The notes beneath the pieces are model-generated. The model had not been told where the DNA came from, made no database searches, and saw only the letters and a list, made by a program, of their open reading frames with translations. A DNA stretch of 61,637 nucleotides, from NCBI RefSeq assembly GCF_022711995.1, contig NZ_JALAHI010000158.1:1-61637 (forward strand). The letters run 5' to 3'. Shown in pieces: positions 35,092 through 44,317 of this stretch. The DNA is from Enterococcus sp. GTDB taxonomy: Bacteria; Bacillota; Bacilli; Lactobacillales; Enterococcaceae. How positions within the stretch are numbered: the first letter of the stretch is position 1; each line of letters starts with the position of its first letter. The position numbers and the translations under genes are program-made.

Positions 35092-36802
35092 ACGCGTATC
35101 GATCGTTTCGGCACTGATGGCCGTTGCTTTTATGATCGTACAAGTAGTGGCAGACCTCTACTTACCGACATTAACGTCGAATATCATTAATAATGGGGTG
35201 GCGACAGGCGACATTGATTATATCTGGCGCACCGGCTTTTTAATGATCGGATTTTCATTGATCAGTATCCTGGCGGCATTAGGAAATACTTTCTTTGCTA
35301 CTAGGGAATCCCAAAAATTAGGACAAAAATTGCGGACAGATATTTATGAAAAAGTAGAAAACTTTTCTGCGCGCTCTTTTGATAAATTCGGTACCGCTTC
35401 TTTGATCACTCGGACGACCAATGACGTCAACCAAATTCAAATGGTGGCGCAAATGTTCTTACGAATGATGATCAATGCACCTATCACTTTGATCGGTGCG
35501 AGTTTCTTAGCTTATCAAAAAGATGCACAATTAACCAGAATTTTCCTAGTGGTCATTCCAATCATGATCGTTTTGGTTGGGGGAATCATGTATTTTGCTG
35601 TGCCACTCTTCAAGAGCATGCAAAAGAAAACCGACCGTTTGAACTTGGTCTTCCGTGAAGGATTGACCGGTGTGCGGGTCATTCGTGCTTTCGACAAGAC
35701 CGGCTACGAAGCCAATCGTTTTGATGAAGCCAATAAGGACTACACCCACACAGCTATCAAAGTAAATACGATCGTAGCGCTAATGATGCCTTTGATGACA
35801 TTGATCATGAGTGGTACCAATATCGCGATCACTTGGTTCGGCGGACATTATATTGCGGAAATGACATTGGAAGTTGGGAATTTGATCGCATTTATGACGT
35901 ATGCTATGCAAATCTTGATTAGTTTCATGATGCTGTCGATGATCTTCGTGATGGTTCCAAGAGCCCAAGCCTCTGCGGATCGGATCAATGAAGTATTAGA
36001 CGAAGAAGAAGAAATCGTCGATGATAAAGCACCAAAAACGATTCAATTGAAAGGCAATCAAGCAACTCTTGCGTTTGACCATGTCAACTATCGTTACCAT
36101 GGCGCCGAAAAATTGGCCTTGGAAGACATTGATTTCCAAGCCAAATCCGGTGATTTCGTGGCAATCATTGGTGGGACAGGTTCTGGGAAGACGACATTGG
36201 TCAACTTATTACCCCGGCTCTATGATATTGAATCCGGAGCGATACGCATCAATGGTGTAAATATCGCTGAAGTAACGCAACACAATTTGCGGGATTCAGT
36301 CGGTTTTGTGCCCCAAAAAGCAGTCTTGTTTACCGGGACGATTCGTGAAAACATGAAATACGGCCGACCAGATGCGACAGATGAAGAAATTTGGAAAGCA
36401 TTAGAAATCGCACAAGCCAAAGATTTTGTTGCGAATTTGAGTGAGGGATTGGACAGTCACGTGGAACAAGGTGGCGGCAATTTCTCTGGTGGTCAACGTC
36501 AACGGTTGGCTATTGCCCGGGCGTTAGTTAAACAAGCCGATGTGTATGTTTTTGATGATTCTTTCTCAGCACTGGACTTTAAGACCGATGCGCAGCTGCG
36601 GGCTGCATTGAAAAAAGACATGAAAGACAGCATTATGGTTGTTGTTGCCCAACGGGTAAGTACAGTCATGGATGCAGACACGATCCTTGTCCTTGATGAA
36701 GGACAGCTTGTAGGCAAAGGCACCCATGAAGAATTGATGGCTACAAACCAAACGTATCAAGAAATCGTATCATCTCAATTAAGAGAGGAGGATGTTGCAT
36801 GA
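35075..36802 (+). CDS. heterodimeric ABC exporter subunit with degenerate ATPase site
   Basis: 575 residues: six membrane helices (about 15-320) and an ATPase domain with Walker A GGTGSGKTT and signature FSGGQRQR. The Walker B end reads YVFDDSFSALD, where Asp replaces the catalytic Glu, which is the hallmark of the inactive half of heterodimeric exporters (LmrC/EfrA-like). The ATG at 35075 follows AGAGGGGAAAAG. The stop overlaps the partner's start (ATGA). The pair probably expels drugs or lipids from the membrane. Confidence 0.93.
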   Translation: MTKLIKRVSIVSALMAVAFMIVQVVADLYLPTLTSNIINNGVATGDIDYIWRTGFLMIGFSLISILAALGNTFFATRESQKLGQKLRTDIYEKVENFSARSFDKFGTASLITRTTNDVNQIQMVAQMFLRMMINAPITLIGASFLAYQKDAQLTRIFLVVIPIMIVLVGGIMYFAVPLFKSMQKKTDRLNLVFREGLTGVRVIRAFDKTGYEANRFDEANKDYTHTAIKVNTIVALMMPLMTLIMSGTNIAITWFGGHYIAEMTLEVGNLIAFMTYAMQILISFMMLSMIFVMVPRAQASADRINEVLDEEEEIVDDKAPKTIQLKGNQATLAFDHVNYRYHGAEKLALEDIDFQAKSGDFVAIIGGTGSGKTTLVNLLPRLYDIESGAIRINGVNIAEVTQHNLRDSVGFVPQKAVLFTGTIRENMKYGRPDATDEEIWKALEIAQAKDFVANLSEGLDSHVEQGGGNFSGGQRQRLAIARALVKQADVYVFDDSFSALDFKTDAQLRAALKKDMKDSIMVVVAQRVSTVMDADTILVLDEGQLVGKGTHEELMATNQTYQEIVSSQLREEDVA

Positions 36803-38679
36803 GTGAACGGAAAAACCAAGCACCCCGCGGTGGCGGACCGATGGGTGGTGGCCCAGGGCGCAACATCGGAGCGAAAGGACCAAAAGCAAAAAATTTCTGG
36901 GGAACGGTAAAACGACTGTTTGGGTATATGTCAAAACGTTCCATCGCGATCATTTCAGTCTTTGTTTTAGCGATCGCAGCCGTGATCTTCCAGATTCAAA
37001 CCCCAAAGATTTTAGGGGAAGCAACGACGGAAATCTTTAAAGGTGTGATGGTGGGGGCACAGCAAATGAAAGCTGGGCAGACCGTCACTGAATTTCCAAT
37101 CGATTTTGATAAAATCGGCAAAATCATTATGATTGCCATTGGCATGTATGTTATTTCTGCCGTCTTCAATTTTATGCAACAGTTCATTATGACCCGTGTA
37201 TCTCAACGGACTGTTTATGAATTGCGTCGTGATTTAGAAGAAAAAATGAATCGGTTGCCAATCTCATACTATGATACCCATTCAAACGGGGACATTATGT
37301 CACGGGCAATCAATGATATGGATAATATTGCCAGCACACTCCAACAAAATTTGACCCAATTTATCACCAGTATTGTTACTTTAGTCGGTGTCTTGTGGAT
37401 GATGCTGACAATCAGTTGGCAATTGACATTAGTGGCATTGGCAACAGTTCCACTAAGCTTGATCGTCGTGATGATCGTCGCACCAAAATCACAAAAATTC
37501 TTTGCTGCACAACAAAAGAGCTTAGGATTATTGAATAATCAGGTTGAAGAAACTTATGGCGGTCATACCGTTGTCAAAACCTTCAACCATGAAGCAGCCG
37601 ATCAAAAAGTATTTGAAGAAGAAAATGATCGTCTGTACAGTGCAGGGTGGAAAGCGCAGTTCATTTCTGCCATCATTATGCCGTTGATGAACTTTATCAA
37701 GAACTTAGGCTACGTCTTTGTTGCCGTTCTTGGTGGGATCAAAGTAGCAAATGGGAACATGACATTGGGGGATGTACAAGCATTCTTGCAATACACGAAC
37801 CAATTCTCACAACCAATCACGCAAATCGCTAGCTTATTGAATACGATCCAATCGACCGTCGCTTCTGCTGAACGGGTCTTTGAAGTCTTGGATGAAGAAG
37901 AAATGTCAGATGAACCTTCTGGATTACCAGTGGAAGAAAGTGACTATAAAGTTCGCTTTGACCATGTTCAATTCGGTTATACTCCAGACAACTTATTGAT
38001 GACCGACTTTAATTTAGACGTCAAAGCCGGAGAAATGGTGGCCATTGTTGGACCTACCGGTGCTGGGAAGACGACGTTGATCAATTTGCTGGAACGTTTC
38101 TATGATGTTTCCGGCGGTAGCATTCGCTACGATGGCAAAGACACCAGAGACTTGACCCGAGACGAGTTGCGCAGCAATATCTCAATGGTTCTGCAAGATA
38201 CCTGGTTATTTACAGGATCCATCTATGACAATATTCATTACGGCAATGACAAAGCGACGAAAGAACAAGTGATCGAAGCGGCTAAAGCGGCCCATGTCGA
38301 CGACTTTGTGCGGAAATTGCCTGAAGGATATGATACAGTCCTTAATGAAGAAGCAAGCAATATTTCTCAAGGACAACGACAATTGATTACGATCGCTCGT
38401 GCTTTCTTAGCCGATCCAGACGTGCTGATCCTTGATGAAGCCACCTCAAGTGTGGACACACGGACAGAAATTTTGATTCAAAAAGCCATGAACAAATTGT
38501 TGGAAAATCGGACAAGCTTTGTCGTTGCTCACCGATTATCAACGATTCGGGATGCGGATAACATTATTGTGATGAATCACGGCTCGATTGTCGAAACCGG
38601 AAACCATGACACATTAATGGCAAAAAATGGTTTTTATGCCGACTTGTACAACAGCCAGTTCTCGGAAGATGCTGCCTAA
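36799..38679 (+). CDS. heterodimeric ABC exporter subunit with intact ATPase site
   Basis: 626 residues. An N-terminal Gly/Pro-rich extension (about 1-30, GGGPMGGGPG) precedes six membrane helices and an ATPase domain. The domain has Walker A GPTGAGKTT, signature ISQGQRQ, and Walker B LILDEATSSVD with catalytic Glu, plus the H-loop VVAHRLST. It supplies the active hydrolysis site to the degenerate partner (LmrD/EfrB-like). It ends shortly before a strong terminator. Confidence 0.93.
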   Translation: MSERKNQAPRGGGPMGGGPGRNIGAKGPKAKNFWGTVKRLFGYMSKRSIAIISVFVLAIAAVIFQIQTPKILGEATTEIFKGVMVGAQQMKAGQTVTEFPIDFDKIGKIIMIAIGMYVISAVFNFMQQFIMTRVSQRTVYELRRDLEEKMNRLPISYYDTHSNGDIMSRAINDMDNIASTLQQNLTQFITSIVTLVGVLWMMLTISWQLTLVALATVPLSLIVVMIVAPKSQKFFAAQQKSLGLLNNQVEETYGGHTVVKTFNHEAADQKVFEEENDRLYSAGWKAQFISAIIMPLMNFIKNLGYVFVAVLGGIKVANGNMTLGDVQAFLQYTNQFSQPITQIASLLNTIQSTVASAERVFEVLDEEEMSDEPSGLPVEESDYKVRFDHVQFGYTPDNLLMTDFNLDVKAGEMVAIVGPTGAGKTTLINLLERFYDVSGGSIRYDGKDTRDLTRDELRSNISMVLQDTWLFTGSIYDNIHYGNDKATKEQVIEAAKAAHVDDFVRKLPEGYDTVLNEEASNISQGQRQLITIARAFLADPDVLILDEATSSVDTRTEILIQKAMNKLLENRTSFVVAHRLSTIRDADNIIVMNHGSIVETGNHDTLMAKNGFYADLYNSQFSEDAA

Positions 38680-38710
38680 TAAAAACAATCGAAAATTGAG
38701 TTGATCTCTT

Positions 38711-38736
38711 AGAGAAGCCTCAGGCTTCTCTTTTTT
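38711..38736 (+). terminator. terminator of the ABC exporter operon
   Basis: AGAGAAGCC (38711-38719) pairs with GGCTTCTCT (38723-38731), triloop TCA, followed by six T. Confidence 0.92.
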
Positions 38737-38745
38737 GTGCTCAAA

Positions 38746-38818
38746 AATGAATATTTTGTTATAAAATAAATAAATATTGCATTTTACTCGCTAAAAATGT
38801 ATATTAATACATAAATAT
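38746..38818 (+). promoter_or_regulatory. arginine operon promoter with ArgR-type boxes
   Basis: TTGCAT (38777-38782) and TATATT (38800-38805), spacer 17 bp. The palindrome ATGTATATTAATACAT (38797-38812) covers the -10, and AT-rich ATGAATATT and TAAATATTGCAT elements lie upstream. These resemble ARG boxes. ArgR-mediated repression by arginine is expected. Confidence 0.65.
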
Positions 38819-38838
38819 TCAAAGGAGGTCATTGATCA

Positions 38839-39969
38839 ATGAGCCAGTTGTTTCCAAACTATACGCGTTTACCGTTAGAAATCGCTGCTGGGAAAGGCAG
38901 CTATGTAACGGATACCCAAGGTCGAACGTATTTAGACTTTACAAGTGGGATCGGGGTCGTCAATCTTGGCTATGGCCAGCCGGATATCCAACAGGCCATG
39001 CAGCAGCAAGCAGAGAAGTTATGGCATGTTCCCAATCTCTATATCAATTCACTGCAAGAGACGGTCGCGGAAAAATTAGCCAAGGGGCAGTATCTGGCTT
39101 ATTTCTGCAATAGTGGTGCAGAAGCAAATGAAGCCGCCTTAAAACTGGCCCGAAAAGCGACAGGACGAACCAAGATCCTCACTTTCTCCGGCTCTTTCCA
39201 TGGCCGAACATTTGGTGCCATGACAGCAACAGCCCAAGAAAGCATTCATCAAGGTTTTGGTCCGTTAGTTCCAGATTTCGCGTATCTGCCTTTCAATGAT
39301 CTTCCTCCGCTGCAAGCTGCGTTAGATGAAGAGACAGCAGCAGTGATGCTGGAACTGATTCAAGGAGAAGGTGGCGTGATTCCAGCGGAAAAAGAATGGG
39401 TCCAACAGGTGGCTGCATTATGCAAAAAAACAGGTGCACTGCTGATCGTGGATGAAATTCAAACAGGAATGGGGCGCACAGGGAGTTTTTATGCTTTTGA
39501 ACAGTACGGAATTGAACCTGATATTTTTACGTTAGCCAAAGGATTGGGCAATGGGCTGCCTGTGGGGGCGATGCTTGGCAAAGCCACATTGCAGAAAGGC
39601 TTCGGACCGGGAAGTCACGGGTCGACGTTTGGCGGTAATTTGTTAGCCATGGCAGCAGCCAGTGCTGTCTGTACAGTGCTGTCCGATTCTGAGGTTCTCG
39701 CAAACGTTCATGCCCGACACCAGCAACTTATGACAGGTTTAACGGACTTGTCACAGATTGCAGCGATTCGGGGCTCTGGCCTCATGATTGGCTTAGAACT
39801 GAAGGATAGTGAGACCCTTCAGCAGACGATGACCGCATTGCGTCAAGAAGGGTTACTGGCATTAAGAGCCGGCAGCAAGGTTCTCCGTTTGCTGCCGCCG
39901 CTGACGATAACAGAAGCTGAAATGGCGGAAGGCCTGACGATTTTGCGCCGCGTAATCGGACAACTCTGA
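38839..39969 (+). CDS. argD: acetylornithine aminotransferase
   Basis: 376 residues, class III PLP aminotransferase. NSGAEANEAALKLAR and the PLP lysine Lys234 (FTLAKGLGNG) are evident. Transfers an amino group from glutamate to N-acetylglutamate semialdehyde. AAAGGAGGTCATTGATC precedes the ATG. First gene of argD-argC-argJ-argB; the aminotransferase in first place is less usual than argC first. Confidence 0.94.
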   Translation: MSQLFPNYTRLPLEIAAGKGSYVTDTQGRTYLDFTSGIGVVNLGYGQPDIQQAMQQQAEKLWHVPNLYINSLQETVAEKLAKGQYLAYFCNSGAEANEAALKLARKATGRTKILTFSGSFHGRTFGAMTATAQESIHQGFGPLVPDFAYLPFNDLPPLQAALDEETAAVMLELIQGEGGVIPAEKEWVQQVAALCKKTGALLIVDEIQTGMGRTGSFYAFEQYGIEPDIFTLAKGLGNGLPVGAMLGKATLQKGFGPGSHGSTFGGNLLAMAAASAVCTVLSDSEVLANVHARHQQLMTGLTDLSQIAAIRGSGLMIGLELKDSETLQQTMTALRQEGLLALRAGSKVLRLLPPLTITEAEMAEGLTILRRVIGQL

Positions 39970-40105
39970 CCAGCCGGCAATACGAGTAATTCAGGGATTG
40001 TTCCGCAATCAATCCAAGAACCAGCGAAATTCCTTGAAAAAACAGTAGCGAGGAAAATACCTAAAGGTTTTGAAACAGGAAGGATAGGAAAAAGGGGGTT
40101 AGAAA

Positions 40106-41128
40106 GTGAAAGCAGCCATCGTCGGAGTTACCGGCTATACCGGGTTGGAATTGCTTCGGTTGATTCAATTGCATCCGGTTTTGGAAATAGGAACACTTCA
40201 CAGTCATTCGTGTCATGAAAATTCAGCTGCTGTTTATCCCCATCTGCAGCAGCTGATCGATCAGCCTATTTCTGCGTTTGATCCGCAGCAGATCATGGCA
40301 GAAAATGAGTTGGTCTTTTTTGCAACACCAGCGGGGATCAGTAAAGAACTGGTCTCCTCATTTGTCGAACACGATTTTCCTGTAGTCGATCTATCAGGAG
40401 ACCTCCGGTTGAAAGAGGGACAGATGTATCAGCAATGGTATCAGCAGCCGCCAGCGGCAGATCACTTGTTGCAGGCAGCAACTTATGCTTTGCCGGAGTT
40501 TCAGAGGGCGCAAGGAAATCTCATCGCCAATCCCGGCTGCTATGCCACTGCGGCAATTTTAGCGGCGGCACCTTTAGTCAGAAGCAAATGGTTGGCAAGT
40601 ATTCCTATTTTTGACGGCAAATCCGGACTTTCCGGTGCGGGGAAAAAATTAACCGAAACCAGTCATTTTGTGACGATTTCAGAAAATATGCGGACATATA
40701 AATTGAATCAGCATCAGCATATCCCGGAGATTCTGCAACAGTTCCAACTATGGGATCCAGAATTAACCGCTATCCAATTTTCCACCAGCTTGATTCCTGT
40801 CAAACGGGGGATCATGATGACACTCTATGTGCCGGTAGCGCCAGAAAGAACCGCGGAAGACATTTATCACAGGTACCAAGAAGAATATCAAGGGCAACCC
40901 TTTATTCGCCTGCAGCCATTAGGGGAATTACCGGAACTGCGGCAAGTCTTAGGGACCAACTTTTGTGATATCGGGTTGGCTTTAAATCCCACAACCCATA
41001 TCGTGACAGTCATTGCCGTGATCGATAATTTAGTAAAAGGAGCTGCTGGACAAGCAATCCAGAACGTTAATAAATGGGCTGGGTTGGAGGAAACCGCTGG
41101 ATTACGACAAATCCCTTGGTATCCGTGA
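40106..41128 (+). CDS. argC: N-acetyl-gamma-glutamyl-phosphate reductase
   Basis: 340 residues from a GTG start after GGGGGTTAG. N-terminal NADP-binding motif GVTGYTGLELLRL, catalytic Cys145 in NPGCYAT, and HQHIPEI near the C-terminal part. Converts the acyl phosphate made by ArgB into the semialdehyde used by ArgD. A 136-bp gap separates it from argD with no terminator seen. Confidence 0.95.
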   Translation: MKAAIVGVTGYTGLELLRLIQLHPVLEIGTLHSHSCHENSAAVYPHLQQLIDQPISAFDPQQIMAENELVFFATPAGISKELVSSFVEHDFPVVDLSGDLRLKEGQMYQQWYQQPPAADHLLQAATYALPEFQRAQGNLIANPGCYATAAILAAAPLVRSKWLASIPIFDGKSGLSGAGKKLTETSHFVTISENMRTYKLNQHQHIPEILQQFQLWDPELTAIQFSTSLIPVKRGIMMTLYVPVAPERTAEDIYHRYQEEYQGQPFIRLQPLGELPELRQVLGTNFCDIGLALNPTTHIVTVIAVIDNLVKGAAGQAIQNVNKWAGLEETAGLRQIPWYP

Positions 41129-41172
41129 TGCTAGTTAGGCAGCCCATTCGTTTAGAAAAAGGAGCGTAAGAT

Positions 41173-42363
41173 ATGAAAGAAATCACAGGTACCATTGCTT
41201 CCCCAAAAGGGTTTTATGCAGATGGCATTCATTGCGGGTTGAAAAAAAGAAAAGCCGATCTTGGCTGGTTGTTCTCTGATGTTCCGGCAAGTGCCGCCGC
41301 CGTTTTTACAACCAATCAAGTACAAGCGGCCCCTGTACTCGTCACAAGAGAACAGTTGAAAACAGGAACGCTGCGGGGAGTGATCGTCAATTCGGGCAAT
41401 GCCAATGCTTGTACAGGTCATCAAGGAATCGCCGATGCCCGAGAGATGATCGCATTGGCTGCAGCACAAGCTGGTGTTGCCCAAGATGAGGTAGCTGTGG
41501 CATCTACGGGCATCATTGGTCGCCCGTTACCGATGGCGACGATTGCCGCAGGCATCAGTCAACTAAGCCCTTCAGGGAATCCGGCTGGCTTTCAGAAAGC
41601 CATTTTAACAACGGATCTTGTTGAGAAAAATCAAGTGCTCCAGATGGAAATTGCTGGCCATACCGTCACGATGGCAGGCTGCGCCAAAGGCTCGGGTATG
41701 ATTCATCCAAACATGGCAACCATGTTAGCCTTCGTGACCACCGATGCCAATATTGCACCAGCGCTTTTACAGCAGTTGCTGCGGGACATCACGGAAGTCA
41801 CCTTTAATCAAATCACAGTAGATGGCGATACTTCTACGAATGATATGGTCTTGGTACTGGCAAATGGACAAGCTGGCAACCCACCGATCGAAGAAAATAC
41901 CTTTGCTTATAAGCAATTTCAAAAAATGCTCCGGACACTATTAACCACATTAGCCAAAGCCATTGCCCAAGACGGCGAAGGAGCGACAAAACTGATCGAA
42001 GCCGAAACCATTGGGGCAACCACCGATTTAGCAGCTCGCATGATCAGCAAAACGATCGTGGGTTCCCCTCTCGTGAAAACAGCGATCTATGGCAAAGATC
42101 CCAATTGGGGGCGAATCCTTTGTGCGATCGGGTATAGCGGCCAGCGGATCGATCCTGCCACTGTCGTGATCGAATTAGCAGCGATCCCGGTTTTTGCTCA
42201 AGGGTTGCCGATTGAATATGATGAAAGGTTGATGGAAGAACGCTTGACAGCCTCCGAAGTGAAAATCAATGTCACCATGCAAGAAGGAGCAGGCAGCGGG
42301 AAAGCGTGGGGCTGCGATCTTACCTATGATTATGTCAAAATCAATGCCCTGTACCATACGTAA
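41173..42363 (+). CDS. argJ: bifunctional ornithine/glutamate N-acetyltransferase
   Basis: 396 residues. The self-cleavage site Ala-Thr183 in HPNMATML generates alpha and beta chains, and Thr183 becomes the nucleophile. KGSGMIHPN and NWGRI motifs support the family. Recycles the acetyl group from acetylornithine to glutamate and may also use acetyl-CoA. No argA or argE is nearby, in line with the cyclic pathway. AAGGAGCG precedes the ATG. Confidence 0.95.
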   Translation: MKEITGTIASPKGFYADGIHCGLKKRKADLGWLFSDVPASAAAVFTTNQVQAAPVLVTREQLKTGTLRGVIVNSGNANACTGHQGIADAREMIALAAAQAGVAQDEVAVASTGIIGRPLPMATIAAGISQLSPSGNPAGFQKAILTTDLVEKNQVLQMEIAGHTVTMAGCAKGSGMIHPNMATMLAFVTTDANIAPALLQQLLRDITEVTFNQITVDGDTSTNDMVLVLANGQAGNPPIEENTFAYKQFQKMLRTLLTTLAKAIAQDGEGATKLIEAETIGATTDLAARMISKTIVGSPLVKTAIYGKDPNWGRILCAIGYSGQRIDPATVVIELAAIPVFAQGLPIEYDERLMEERLTASEVKINVTMQEGAGSGKAWGCDLTYDYVKINALYHT

Positions 42364-42448
42364 TACCGACGCAAGTTCATTCCAACACCAGCAATTATTG
42401 CCAGTTGAAGATCAGGAAAAATGAAGATTCATATAGGAGGAAAAAGCG

Positions 42449-43210
42449 ATGGAAATCATTGTTATCAAGATGGGGGGTGTCGCTTCAGACAATTTAACCC
42501 CAGCCTTTTTTGAACAGATTACACAGTGGCAAGCCATGGGCAAGAAAATTGTGATTGTTCATGGCGGCGGACATTACATCTCGGAAATGCTGCAGAAATT
42601 AGCTCTACCAGTTCAGATCAAAGAGGGACTGCGAGTGACCGATGCACAAACGCTTGAGATCACCCGCATGGTTTTGTTGGGGCAAGTCCAGCCGATGATC
42701 ACCACGCATTTTCAACAAGCGGGCTTTCAAGCAGTGGGCTTAAATGCTGGCTGTGACCAACTGATTCAAGGAGCGATCATCGATCATTCGCTATTTGGTT
42801 ATGTTGGAGAAGCCACAGCAATCAATCACCAACTCCTGCAACTTTTGCTGGAAGGAAACCATATCCCAATCCTTGCTCCATTGGGGATCACTGCCGAAGG
42901 TCAATGGCTGAATATCAATGCCGACGAAGTTGCTTGTCAAGTTGCCAACAGTCTTGGAGCAGAAGGATTGGTGCTTCTGACAGATGTACCCGGAATCAAA
43001 AAAGAAAGCCAATGGTTGCAGCAAGTCTCGTTGACGGACATTAAGGGATTGATTCAGAATGAGGTGGTCACTGGTGGGATGCTGCCAAAGTTAGCGAGTG
43101 CAAGAAAAGCCCTTCAAAACGGGGTCAAAGTGGTCCGTATCACCAATCGATTGGAAAAAAAAGGAACCTTGATCCAAGCAAATCACGAAAAAATACTTCT
43201 TTGTGAATAA
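42449..43210 (+). CDS. argB: acetylglutamate kinase
   Basis: 253 residues, amino acid kinase family. IVHGGGHYISEM, the substrate/ATP loops (LNAGCDQL; LLTDVPGI) and the C-terminal GGMLPKL motif are present. Short for the family and lacking the N-terminal helix of arginine-sensitive kinases, so feedback inhibition is unlikely (inference). TAGGAGG precedes the ATG. Last gene before a strong terminator; argF, argG and argH must lie elsewhere. Confidence 0.94.
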   Translation: MEIIVIKMGGVASDNLTPAFFEQITQWQAMGKKIVIVHGGGHYISEMLQKLALPVQIKEGLRVTDAQTLEITRMVLLGQVQPMITTHFQQAGFQAVGLNAGCDQLIQGAIIDHSLFGYVGEATAINHQLLQLLLEGNHIPILAPLGITAEGQWLNINADEVACQVANSLGAEGLVLLTDVPGIKKESQWLQQVSLTDIKGLIQNEVVTGGMLPKLASARKALQNGVKVVRITNRLEKKGTLIQANHEKILLCE

Positions 43211-43214
43211 AATG

Positions 43215-43277
43215 AAAAATAGATTTAACGATAAAAAAAGAGTTCAAGTGAACTTTTTTGTCGTTAAATCTATTTTT
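43215..43277. terminator. long nested terminator after argB
   Basis: Outer arm 43215-43231 pairs perfectly with 43261-43277 (17 bp, AAAAATAGATTTAACGA). Inside is a second hairpin around GTTCAAGTGAAC with A and T flanks. Two terminator-like hairpins are thus nested, and both strands end in T-runs. Confidence 0.8.
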
Positions 43278-43394
43278 TTATCAAAAAAAATGCGTGTTAG
43301 TGGTAGAATGATAAAGGATTTCATTTGCTAGTATATCAGATTATCAGTACAATAAAGATAATTGCACAGACAATGCATAGTAGGGGGAGAAATG

Positions 43395-44210
43395 ATGACA
43401 GATTTTGAATTGGGGAAAAGCACAAAATTGCAGACCATTGCGATTCGCGTAAAGGATCGGGATAAAGCGATTTCTTTTTATCGAGACATTCTAGGTTTTG
43501 ATTTGAAGCGAGAAGAAAATGAATTAGCTATCTTTGGATTTAAAGGAACGGATGGTGAAGTCATCTGGCTAGAAGAAAGTCCGCGGGCCAACGATCACTT
43601 TGGTGAAATCAAAAAAATGCAGCGCATTCGCTTGTCAGTTGCTTCCTTAGAAGAATTAGCTGCCATTTGTAAAAAAGCGAAAACACAAGAGGCGACTTTT
43701 GAAGAGTCAGTTTTTGAGGGCAATCAAATTGCAGTCGTTTTGGCTGATCCTGAAGAAAACCGGATCGAAGTCTTCTACGAAGGCCCACAAGAAAGTTCTT
43801 TACCGCAAACACTAGAGGCATTGATTGAAGTCGCACCAAGTGAGTTAGGCATGCTATCAAACCAAGCTCGTTTCAATCAAGTTCATCTAAACGTCAGTGA
43901 CGTAGCCAAAGAACGAAGCTTCTTGGAACAATTAGGTTTGACGACTAAGGCAACCGATGGCTTCTTGCACTTGAATGAAGATGATTTTCAAATCGGATTA
44001 GTGGAAGGTCAAGGGGGAACGATCGACTTGCCGACTCATGAAGTTCTGGGATTGGACTTTTTGAAGATTACGATCAATCAAGAAGACCTATTGACTTTGG
44101 AAGCACATTTGACAGCTAATCAACAGGAATTCTTTATTGATAAAAAGAAACATCTACTAACGACATACGATGCGATCGGCATTGAATGGTGGTTTATTGT
44201 AAATAAATAA
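43395..44210 (+). CDS. VOC-superfamily protein, CppA-like
   Basis: About 271 residues from ATG 43395 (5 nt after GGAG; ATG 43392 is too close). Two glyoxalase-like halves are seen. The first (about 8-130) begins KLQTIAIRVKDRDKAISFYRDIL, and the second (about 155-270) begins FNQVHLNVSDV. The order and spacing resemble streptococcal CppA (N- and C-terminal VOC-type domains), whose reported C3-degrading activity is not firmly established. Cytosolic, with no signal peptide. Monocistronic with a terminator at 44225-44270. Confidence 0.75.
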   Translation: MTDFELGKSTKLQTIAIRVKDRDKAISFYRDILGFDLKREENELAIFGFKGTDGEVIWLEESPRANDHFGEIKKMQRIRLSVASLEELAAICKKAKTQEATFEESVFEGNQIAVVLADPEENRIEVFYEGPQESSLPQTLEALIEVAPSELGMLSNQARFNQVHLNVSDVAKERSFLEQLGLTTKATDGFLHLNEDDFQIGLVEGQGGTIDLPTHEVLGLDFLKITINQEDLLTLEAHLTANQQEFFIDKKKHLLTTYDAIGIEWWFIVNK

Positions 44211-44224
44211 AATGATACCCAAGT

Positions 44225-44270
44225 AAAATGCAGATGAGTTTCCCTGGAAATGAATTCTGTATTTTTTTTG
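44225..44270 (+). terminator. terminator after the CppA-like gene
   Basis: AAAATGCAGA pairs with TCTGTATTTT across an inner TTTCC/GGAAA hairpin, followed by extra T residues. Confidence 0.7.
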
Positions 44271-44317
44271 TGCAATCAAAAGGTCTCTGATAGAATCAAG
44301 TCAAAAGGAGGGATCGG

